Shown here in pieces: positions 1 to 4,929 of a stretch of DNA of 6,006 nucleotides. The notes below the pieces were generated by a model. The model was not told where the DNA came from and made no database searches. It saw nothing but the letters and a program-made list of their open reading frames with translations. The first letter of the stretch is position 1. The number at the start of each line of letters is the position of its first letter. Where the stretch lies: contig DFBX01000111.1 in the NCBI GenBank assembly GCA_002366795.1, positions 1 through 6,006 of the forward strand, given 5' to 3'. This DNA is from Rhodobacteraceae bacterium UBA3069 (GTDB lineage: Bacteria > Pseudomonadota > Alphaproteobacteria > Rhodobacterales > Rhodobacteraceae). The translations under genes were made by a program, and so were the position numbers.

Positions 1-129
1 AAGATCCGACAATCTCACCGGCGCGTGCGTTACAAAGGGCTGGCCAAGAACACGGCGCAGATGTTTACCCTGACCGCGCTGGCCAATCTCTACATGGTCA
101 GGGAAAGGCTGATGGCAGAGTCCGTCTGA
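1..129 (+). CDS. IS5-family transposase, C-terminal fragment (5' end outside window)
   Basis: Reading frame 1 gives 42 residues and a TGA stop at 127-129. The segment contains VRYKGLAKNTAQ followed by LTALANLYMVRERLM. This resembles the extreme C-terminus of IS5-group DDE transposases (E. coli IS5 has VR(F/Y)RGLLKN, then a run ending in TLANLF). This segment lies past the DDE residues, so none of the three catalytic acids can be seen here. The protein would catalyse cut-and-paste or copy-out movement of its own element. The gene may be intact upstream of the window or may be a remnant; this cannot be judged from here. Family assignment rests on the conserved C-terminal motif only. Confidence 0.85.
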   Translation, partial: KIRQSHRRVRYKGLAKNTAQMFTLTALANLYMVRERLMAESV

Positions 130-231
130 AACCCGGGAAAGCACGTCAAACGATATGCGCTGAAGAAACCAACCGAACAGAAAACGCTCCCGCCCACCAA
201 TATGCAGGGGCACGAACCCAATCAAAGCCTG

Positions 232-246
232 TTGTTCAGAGCTTCT
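232..246 (+). repeat. Candidate right terminal inverted repeat of the IS5 element
   Basis: The sequence TTGTTCAGAGCTTCT lies directly before a YTAR-type tetranucleotide (CTAG) and just upstream of the intact dehydrogenase gene. Read from outside inwards it is AGAAGCTCTGAACAA, a plausible IS terminus. Its partner is not in the window, so the call rests on position and on the target-site rule of the IS5 group. Confidence 0.45.
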
Positions 247-273
247 CTAGTTAATAAAGGGAGTTCGCAAAAC

Positions 274-278
274 GGAGG
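274..278 (+). promoter_or_regulatory. Ribosome binding site fixing the dehydrogenase start
   Basis: GGAGG sits 7 bp before the ATG at 286. The frame stays open upstream to an ATG at 202, but that codon lies inside the IS5 end and the added residues are not signal-peptide-like. The Shine-Dalgarno site and the signal peptide that begins right after 286 together decide the start. Confidence 0.85.
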
Positions 279-285
279 ATCCCCA

Positions 286-1419
286 ATGACCCGCCTTGCC
301 CTGCCTTTGCTGCTGTCCCTTGCCGCGCCTCTTCCTGCGACCGCCTGGGACTATGGCCAGAAAAACGTGCCCGCCTTTCAGCCCGCGTTCGAAAATCAGA
401 CCCGCGCGCCGAAACAGGACAGCGGGGTCAAGGTTCAGACCGAAGTGATCGCCACCGGGCTGACACATCCATGGGGGATCGAGGTGATGCCCGACGGGCG
501 CTTGCTGGTTACGGAACGGTCCGGCGCCCTGCGCATCGTCGGGATGGATGGCCGCAAATCCGCGCCCATCAAGGGCGTGCCCGAGGTGCTGGCGCGCGGG
601 CAGGGCGGGCTGCTGGATGTGGCGCTGGCCCCTGATTTTGCGCAGAGCCGCGTTATCTACCTGACTTATGCCAAGCCCGTCGAGGGCGGGTCCGCCACGG
701 CGGCGGCGCGGGGCGTTTTGTCGGCGGAAGGTAGTGCGCTGATCGGGGTGGAGGATATTTTCGTGCAATCGCCCCCCTCGCCCACGGCGAAGCATTACGG
801 TTCGCGCATCCTGATCGAAGGAGATTATGCTTGGGTCACGACAGGCGAGCATAGCTCGCGTAGCGAGCGGAAATACGCACAGGACATGGACAAAACCTAC
901 GGCAAGGTGATGCGGGTGCCTTTGAACGGCGGCACGCCGGAAATCTGGACGCTGGGGCACCGCAACATGCAGGGCGCTGCGTTGCGCGACGGGCAGCTGT
1001 GGGTGCTGGAGCATGGACCGAAGGGCGGCGATGAGTTGAACCTGATCGAGAAGGGCGCGAATTACGGCTGGCCCGTTGTCAGCTATGGCGAGACCTATGG
1101 CGGTCTCCCGATTGGCGGAGGCACGCCGCGCGCAGCAGGGATGCAAGAGCCGGATTATTACTGGGATCCGGTGATCGCGCCCGGGAATATGCTTTTTTAC
1201 CAAGGGGGTATGTTTCCCGAATGGCGGGGTGATATCCTTGCTGCCTCGCTGAACCCCGGCGGGGTGGTGCGGCTGGACATGGAAGGCGACCGCGTGGCGG
1301 GCGAGGAGCCGTTCTTGATGGGCAAGGGCCGCGTGCGCGATCTGGCCGTGGCCCCCGACGGGTCGGTCCTGATGCTGATGGATGCGCGTGGGGGCGGGAT
1401 CTTGCGGCTCAGCCGTTAG
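286..1419 (+). CDS. PQQ-dependent aldose sugar dehydrogenase, periplasmic (YliI/Asd type)
   Basis: The protein has 377 residues, close to E. coli YliI (371). It oxidises aldose sugars to lactones with PQQ and passes electrons to a periplasmic acceptor. A Sec signal peptide covers residues 1-20 (MTRLALPLLL..., cut after ATA). The rest is a six-bladed beta-propeller of the glucose/sorbosone dehydrogenase family. Visible landmarks are THPWG (60-64), GQGGLLD (105-111), HYGSR with the presumed catalytic His170, GHRN with PQQ-contacting Arg226-Asn227, EHGPKGGDELN with calcium-site Asp249 and Glu250, NYGWP (259-263), and GRVRD with Arg349 and Arg351. The lysine that contacts PQQ in the soluble Acinetobacter enzyme (Lys377) appears to be Asn323 here. 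The gene is preceded closely by an IS5 end and followed by a hairpin repeat, so it is probably a single transcription unit. True substrate and acceptor are unknown. No pqq synthesis genes lie in the window. Confidence 0.9.
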   Translation: MTRLALPLLLSLAAPLPATAWDYGQKNVPAFQPAFENQTRAPKQDSGVKVQTEVIATGLTHPWGIEVMPDGRLLVTERSGALRIVGMDGRKSAPIKGVPEVLARGQGGLLDVALAPDFAQSRVIYLTYAKPVEGGSATAAARGVLSAEGSALIGVEDIFVQSPPSPTAKHYGSRILIEGDYAWVTTGEHSSRSERKYAQDMDKTYGKVMRVPLNGGTPEIWTLGHRNMQGAALRDGQLWVLEHGPKGGDELNLIEKGANYGWPVVSYGETYGGLPIGGGTPRAAGMQEPDYYWDPVIAPGNMLFYQGGMFPEWRGDILAASLNPGGVVRLDMEGDRVAGEEPFLMGKGRVRDLAVAPDGSVLMLMDARGGGILRLSR

Positions 1420-1639
1420 GTCTGTGCCTGTGGGTCTTAGCGGGGGGCTGTCTGCCCCCCGTAGCCCCATTGCGCGCAATGGGGCACCCCCCGAAGAGTA
1501 TTTTCAGAACAATGAAGCGGCGGCGGGGCGCTTGTGCCGCGCCCTTGGTGGCCTTGACCTTGGCGGCGTTCCCGCGCAAGGTCTGGCGCGCAAAATAAGG
1601 TGTGGAAAACCGCGCCATTAATGAGGAATTGCAGGTCTG
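1420..1639. other. Spacer between the dehydrogenase and lolC
   Basis: This 220-bp stretch carries the double hairpin repeat at 1441-1516 and then a GC-rich segment with no convincing gene. Frames that cross it on both strands are open only because of the GC bias and have no recognisable domain. A TTGACC at 1554-1559 could be a -35 box for lolC, but no good -10 follows at the right distance. The promoter of lolCD is presumably here, though I cannot place it. Confidence 0.6.
1441..1516 (+). repeat. REP-like double-hairpin intergenic element, also a likely terminator
   Basis: Two hairpins lie back to back 21 bp after the dehydrogenase stop. The first is CGGGGGGC (1441-1448), loop TGTCT, then GCCCCCCG (1454-1461). 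The second, at 1464-1485, is a perfect 22-bp palindrome (GCCCCATTGC and its complement meeting at a central GC). They are followed by CACCCCCCGAAGAGTATTTT and then CAGAACAATGAAG. From memory, Rhodobacterales genomes carry many intergenic copies of a similar layout: a G/C hairpin, CCCCCGA, an A/T-rich core, and a GAAG end. This looks like one diverged copy. With the T-run after the stems it could also end dehydrogenase transcription. Copy number cannot be tested from this window. Confidence 0.65.
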
Positions 1640-2929
1640 ATGGCAGGAACCACCGCCCCTTTCGCCCCGTTCGAATGGATGATCGCATGGCGCTATTTGC
1701 GCGCTCGCCGGGCCGAGGGCGGGGTGTCGGTGATGACCGTGATCAGCCTTGTGGGCATCACGCTGGCGGTGTTCGCCTTGATCGCAACGCTGGCCGTACG
1801 CAGCGGTTTTCGCGCTGAATTCGTTGATACCATTCTGGGCGCGAATGCCCATGTCACGGTCTATTCTGCGGGCCATGTGGACCCGGTGTCGGGCCGCATC
1901 AACCGAACGCTGGTCGATTACGACGAGATGGCCGCGCGCATCCGCGATGTGCCGGGCGTCACCCGCGTGGCCCCTTTGATCAAGGGGCAGGTCATGGCCA
2001 ATGCCCGCGACCGCAACGCCGGGATCGAGGTATTCGGCATTGCGCTGCCCGATCTGAAAACCATCCGCCGCGTCGCCCAGCCCGATGACAGCCTTGGCGA
2101 TATCGACCGGCTGGGCGAGGGCATCGCCATCGGGTCTGGCGTGGCGCGCGAATTGAACGTGACCACGGGCGACAAGGTCAAGATCATCAGCCCGAACGGG
2201 GTGAAGACCGCCTTTGGCACCAGCCCGCGGGTCAAGTCCTACGAGGTGGTCTATATCTTTACCGCCGGTCGCTACGACATCGACCGCACCCGCGTTTACA
2301 TGCCCTTTGCCGAGGCGCAGGCCTATTTCAACCGCGAAGGCGTGGCCGACGAGCTGGAGGTCATGGTGGAGCGGCCCGAGGTGGTGAACGAGATGGCCCT
2401 GCCCTTGATGCGGGCGGGGGGCGATGGCGCGCAGATATGGACATGGCGCGATGCCTCGGGCGGGTTCCTGCGGGCGCTTGATATCGAGGACAACGTGATG
2501 TTCGTGATCCTGTCGATCCTGGTTCTGATCGCGGCGATGAACATCGTTTCGGGGCTGATCATGCTGGTGAAGAACAAGGGCCGCGACATTGGCATCTTGC
2601 GCACCATGGGCCTGAGCGAGGGGTCGGTGTTGCGGGTGTTCTTTATTTGCGGGGCCTTCACAGGGCTGATCGGCACGGCGCTTGGCGTGATCTTCGGCTG
2701 CCTGTTCGCGATCTATATCGATGCGATTTTCTCTTTCGTGAATGCGGTGGCGGGGGGCGGTGTCTGGGATCCGTCCATTCGCGGCATCTACAACCTGCCC
2801 GCCAAACTGGAACTGGGCGACGTGCTGTCGGCGGTGGCCTTGTCGCTGGGGCTGAGTTTCGTTGTGACCATTTTCCCCGCCCGCCGCGCGGCGCGGATGA
2901 ACCCGGTGGAGGCGCTGCGCTATGAGTGA
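1640..2929 (+). CDS. lolC: Lipoprotein-releasing ABC transporter permease (LolC/LolE family)
   Basis: The 429-residue protein is the inner-membrane subunit that, with LolD, extracts outer-membrane lipoproteins and hands them to LolA. It has the MacB/FtsX topology: TM1 at about 30-52, a large periplasmic domain (about 53-283), then TM2 (286-311), TM3 (330-362) and TM4 (393-412). The cytoplasmic coupling segment KNKGRDIGILRTMG (311-324) and the terminal FPARRAARMNPVEALRYE motif (412-429) are typical. The start at 1640 matches the family N-terminus, with about ten residues before the WRYLRARR helix. Its Shine-Dalgarno is weak: GAGGA at 1623-1627 is 12 bp away. Alphaproteobacteria usually have one permease gene rather than separate lolC and lolE, so it probably acts as a homodimer; no second permease is visible. 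The stop overlaps lolD by 8 bp, implying translational coupling. Confidence 0.93.
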   Translation: MAGTTAPFAPFEWMIAWRYLRARRAEGGVSVMTVISLVGITLAVFALIATLAVRSGFRAEFVDTILGANAHVTVYSAGHVDPVSGRINRTLVDYDEMAARIRDVPGVTRVAPLIKGQVMANARDRNAGIEVFGIALPDLKTIRRVAQPDDSLGDIDRLGEGIAIGSGVARELNVTTGDKVKIISPNGVKTAFGTSPRVKSYEVVYIFTAGRYDIDRTRVYMPFAEAQAYFNREGVADELEVMVERPEVVNEMALPLMRAGGDGAQIWTWRDASGGFLRALDIEDNVMFVILSILVLIAAMNIVSGLIMLVKNKGRDIGILRTMGLSEGSVLRVFFICGAFTGLIGTALGVIFGCLFAIYIDAIFSFVNAVAGGGVWDPSIRGIYNLPAKLELGDVLSAVALSLGLSFVVTIFPARRAARMNPVEALRYE

Positions 2930-3605
2930 TCTGGTGCTGAAACTGGACGGGATCGAAAAGACCTATAACGCGGGCAAACCCAATGCCGTGCAGGTGTTGC
3001 AGGGCGTGTCCCTGTCCATGGGCCGGGGCGAGGTGGTAGCGCTGGTCGCGCCATCGGGCGCGGGTAAATCCACGTTGCTGCATATCGCGGGGCTGCTGGA
3101 TGTGCCGGACGCGGGCCATGTGTCGATCGGCGGGCAGGACATGACCGGGCGCAGCGACCGGCGGCGCACGGCGGTGCGGCGTGCCGATGTGGGGTTTGTC
3201 TATCAGTTCCACCACTTGCTGCCGGAATTCACCGCCCTTGAAAACGTGGTTCTGCCGCAGCTGGCCAATGGTGTGGGGCGTAGCGAGGCAGAGCTGCGCG
3301 CGGCCGATCTTTTGGCCCGTGTCGGCGTGGGCGGACGGGCCGATCACCGCCCTGCGGCCCTGTCCGGCGGCGAGCAGCAGCGCGTTGCCTTTTGCCGCGC
3401 ATTGGCCAATGAGCCGCGGCTGTTGCTGGCGGACGAGCCGACCGGCAACCTTGATTCCATCACCTCGGACACGGTGTTCGGGGCGCTGATGGATCTGGTG
3501 CGTTCGACCGGGATGTCGGCGCTGATCGCCACGCATAACCTTGAACTGGCGTCGCGGATGGACCGGGTGTTGCGCCTGGACGCCGGTGTGCTGACCGAGG
3601 GATAA
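2922..3605 (+). CDS. lolD: Lipoprotein-releasing ABC transporter ATP-binding protein LolD
   Basis: This 227-residue ATPase powers lipoprotein release by LolC; E. coli LolD has 233 residues. All nucleotide-binding motifs are present: Walker A APSGAGKST (43-51), Q-loop Gln95 within VYQFHHLLPEF (a LolD hallmark), signature LSGGEQQR (147-154), Walker B LLLADEP with Asp171 and Glu172, D-loop NLD (176-178), and H-loop His205. The first residue of Walker A is Ala43 instead of Gly; I recall this as common in alphaproteobacterial LolD, so it is probably not a defect. Translation starts inside lolC, with GGAGG at 2908-2912 as its Shine-Dalgarno, 9 bp before the ATG. The 75 bp to the next gene hold a hairpin but no clear terminator, so readthrough into the cytochromes is possible. 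Confidence 0.95.
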   Translation: MSDLVLKLDGIEKTYNAGKPNAVQVLQGVSLSMGRGEVVALVAPSGAGKSTLLHIAGLLDVPDAGHVSIGGQDMTGRSDRRRTAVRRADVGFVYQFHHLLPEFTALENVVLPQLANGVGRSEAELRAADLLARVGVGGRADHRPAALSGGEQQRVAFCRALANEPRLLLADEPTGNLDSITSDTVFGALMDLVRSTGMSALIATHNLELASRMDRVLRLDAGVLTEG

Positions 3606-3633
3606 CGCCTTGCGCTGGATCATTGCGTTTTGC

Positions 3634-3665
3634 CTTTGTTTTCGCCAAGTATGGGGAAAACAAGG
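3634..3665 (+). promoter_or_regulatory. Hairpin between lolD and the first cytochrome gene
   Basis: CTTTGTTTTC (3634-3643) pairs with GAAAACAAGG (3656-3665) as a 10-bp stem with one G-U pair and a 12-base loop. It lies 29 bp after the lolD stop and ends 5 bp before the Shine-Dalgarno of the first cytochrome. The stem is A/T-rich and no T-run follows, so it is a poor intrinsic terminator. It could instead attenuate, stabilise the processed mRNA, or shape translation of the cytochrome. No role can be assigned from sequence alone. Confidence 0.4.
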
Positions 3666-3669
3666 ATAA

Positions 3670-3675
3670 AGAGGG
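3670..3675 (+). promoter_or_regulatory. Ribosome binding site choosing between two adjacent ATGs
   Basis: AGAGGG precedes two in-frame, adjacent ATG codons at 3678 and 3681. It is only 2 bp from the first and 5 bp from the second. I chose 3681, which gives MKQAIW and a normal lipoprotein signal; the alternative adds a single methionine. Confidence 0.6.
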
Positions 3676-3680
3676 TAATG

Positions 3681-4070
3681 ATGAAACAGGCGATATGGGC
3701 AGTATGCGCCGGTCTGGCCGTGGCGGGATGCACCGCAACGTCACATTCCGGCAAGGAAACCTTCAACACCTATTGCACAAGCTGCCACGGGCGCAGCGCC
3801 ACCGGCGATGGCACCTATGCCGCCGATCTGCCGATGGCGCCCGCCAACCTGACCCTGTTGTCGGCGGGCAATGGCGGCACCTTCCCGCGCGGTCGCGTGA
3901 TCGCCAAGATCCACGGCTATTCCGACAAATTTCACGCCAGTGTCATGCCCGAATTCGGCAGCCTGATGGAGGGGGAAACCGTGATGGTCGCCACCGACGA
4001 GGGCGAGGTCGCGACCCCGCGTGTGCTGGCCGACCTAGTCGCCTATCTGGAGGCGATCCAAGAGAATTGA
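3681..4070 (+). CDS. Monoheme c-type cytochrome, lipoprotein (first of three)
   Basis: The 129-residue protein is a small class I cytochrome c for periplasmic electron transfer. Residues 1-16 are a lipoprotein signal peptide and VAGC (14-17) is the lipobox, so Cys17 would be acylated. The residue after it is Thr, not the inner-membrane retention Asp known from E. coli. The heme motif is CTSCH (32-36), and Met89 in VMPEFG is the likely sixth ligand. The C-terminal helix LADLVAYLEAIQ (117-128) is typical of the cbb3-type cytochrome c domain. It aligns end to end with the next two genes, so all three arose by duplication. The gene lies 75 bp after lolD on the same strand. Partner proteins are unknown; no oxidase or bc1 gene is in the window. 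Confidence 0.9.
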   Translation: MKQAIWAVCAGLAVAGCTATSHSGKETFNTYCTSCHGRSATGDGTYAADLPMAPANLTLLSAGNGGTFPRGRVIAKIHGYSDKFHASVMPEFGSLMEGETVMVATDEGEVATPRVLADLVAYLEAIQEN

Positions 4071-4143
4071 TCGCGGTATGATGCGGATCAATGACAGGGG
4101 GCTGGTGGCTTGCAACCCTGATCCTGGACCTGTCGCTTGCGAA

Positions 4144-4149
4144 AAGGAG
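4144..4149 (+). promoter_or_regulatory. Ribosome binding site fixing the start of the second cytochrome
   Basis: AAGGAG lies 7 bp before the ATG at 4157. The frame is open further up to an ATG at 4091, which has no Shine-Dalgarno and would put 22 extra residues with a basic KRRR stretch in front of a complete signal peptide. The start at 4157 is therefore preferred. Confidence 0.85.
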
Positions 4150-4156
4150 ACGTTCG

Positions 4157-4549
4157 ATGCGGAAATTCCTGATGATCCTGGCCTTGGGCCTTGCTGGCAC
4201 GGCTCAGGCACAAGAGGTCGAGGAAGGGCGTGCGCTGTATATGCAGCATTGCGCCACCTGCCACGGGCTTGAGGCCGACGGCAAGGGCCCGATGGCCCCC
4301 GCCATGGTGGTGCAGCCCAGTGGCCTGTCGCGGCTTGCCCTTGATAACGAAGGGGAATTTCCGCTGATGCGGGTGGTAATGCGGATCGACGGGCGTGATC
4401 CGCTGGTCAGCCATGGCTCCTCCATGCCGGTGTATGGAGAGTTCTTTCAGGGCGATGACGTGGCGATGAAAACCGCCGCCGGACAGCCGGTGATGATGGG
4501 GCGGTCGATTGCCGACCTGGTCGCCTATTTGCAGGAGATTCAGCAATGA
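4157..4549 (+). CDS. Monoheme c-type cytochrome, Sec-exported soluble form (second of three)
   Basis: The protein has 130 residues. Its signal peptide MRKFLMILALGLAGTAQA has a signal peptidase I site after AQA (residue 18) and contains no cysteine. Unlike its two neighbours it should therefore be a soluble periplasmic protein. The heme motif is CATCH (32-36), and Met90 in SSMPVYG is the likely axial ligand. It shares with its neighbours the block LxxL...G.FP..RV...I(D/H)G, the region around the Met ligand, and the C-terminal IADLVAYLQEIQ helix (118-129). It is the most diverged of the three: the loop before Met90 differs and MPEFG has become MPVYG. It starts 86 bp after the first cytochrome and ends in an ATGA overlap with the third, so genes two and three are translationally coupled. 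Confidence 0.9.
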   Translation: MRKFLMILALGLAGTAQAQEVEEGRALYMQHCATCHGLEADGKGPMAPAMVVQPSGLSRLALDNEGEFPLMRVVMRIDGRDPLVSHGSSMPVYGEFFQGDDVAMKTAAGQPVMMGRSIADLVAYLQEIQQ

Positions 4550-4929
4550 AGCGCGTCTTGATGGTGATGGCCGTGGCCGCCTGCACCCCCGCCGCCATGC
4601 CCGATGCGCCCGAAGGGGCCGCGCTGTTCGCCGAGAATTGCATTATGTGTCATGGTGTTACGGGGCGCGGCGACGGAGAGTTAGCGCAGGGGATGAAACC
4701 TGCGCCCTCCGATCTGACACGGCTGTCGCGCAACGGTGTGTTCCCGACGGAGCGCGTGCTGAGCCATATCGACGGCTACACGCGGATGGACACGCAGCCC
4801 GAGATGCCGGAATTTGGCCTTTTGTTACGGGGGGATAGCGTGCCGGTAGAGCTGGAGGACGGCACCCAGTCACCGGTGCCGCGGCCCTTGGCGGCGCTGA
4901 CCGCCTACTTGGAAAGCATCCAGCGTTAG
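4546..4929 (+). CDS. Monoheme c-type cytochrome, lipoprotein (third of three)
   Basis: The protein has 127 residues. A very short lipoprotein signal (1-12) ends in the lipobox VAAC (10-13), with Thr at +2, and a Pro/Ala-rich linker follows. The heme motif is CIMCH (32-36), followed by G.TGRGDG. Met87 in PEMPEFG is the likely axial ligand, and ALTAYLESIQ (117-126) is the terminal helix. The MPEFG block and GDG after the heme are shared with the first cytochrome, making these two look closer to each other than to the middle one. The ATG overlaps the preceding stop as ATGA. AGGAG at 4533-4537 is the Shine-Dalgarno, 8 bp away. The stop TAG interlocks with the stop of the convergent gene, leaving no room for a terminator in between. 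Confidence 0.9.
   Translation: MKRVLMVMAVAACTPAAMPDAPEGAALFAENCIMCHGVTGRGDGELAQGMKPAPSDLTRLSRNGVFPTERVLSHIDGYTRMDTQPEMPEFGLLLRGDSVPVELEDGTQSPVPRPLAALTAYLESIQR

Larger units (their letters stand above)
1..246 (+). mobile_element. Right part of an IS5-family insertion sequence
   Basis: After the transposase stop there are 117 bp of non-coding sequence leading to TTGTTCAGAGCTTCT (232-246), which is then followed by CTAG (247-250). IS5-group elements insert at YTAR and duplicate those four bases; CTAG fits YTAR. I therefore place the right end of the element at 246, with 247-250 as the candidate target duplication. The matching left inverted repeat and the second CTAG lie outside the window, so the boundary is an inference. 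The dehydrogenase start codon is only 39 bp beyond this end, so its native upstream region has probably been cut off by the insertion. Confidence 0.6.

Noticed and set aside
202..285. Upstream extension of the dehydrogenase to an ATG at 202
   Set aside because: The extension lies within the probable IS5 end, has no ribosome binding site, and would hide a normal signal peptide that starts at 286 behind a good GGAGG.
247..1479. Long minus-strand open frame (about 410 codons) opposite the dehydrogenase
   Set aside because: It is antisense to a gene with clear family motifs and a signal peptide. Its translation is rich in His, Arg, Pro and Gln, as expected for the reverse of GC-rich coding sequence, and shows no domain.
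1382..1621. Small open frame crossing the dehydrogenase end and the hairpin repeat
   Set aside because: It overlaps the dehydrogenase and reads through the palindromes. Open frames across such GC-rich repeats are common artefacts.
3054..3075. LolD Walker A beginning with Ala instead of Gly, as a sign of an inactive ATPase
   Set aside because: The catalytic lysine, serine and all other motifs are intact, and I recall APSGAGKST or similar as common in alphaproteobacterial LolD.
2658..3623. Minus-strand open frame (about 321 codons) opposite lolC and lolD
   Set aside because: It is antisense to lolD, whose ATPase motifs are all intact. The composition is that of a shadow frame and no motif is recognisable.
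4091..4156. Upstream start for the second cytochrome, with a hydrophobic TGGWWLATLILDLSL stretch
   Set aside because: There is no Shine-Dalgarno at 4091, whereas AAGGAG is ideally placed before 4157, where a complete signal peptide begins.
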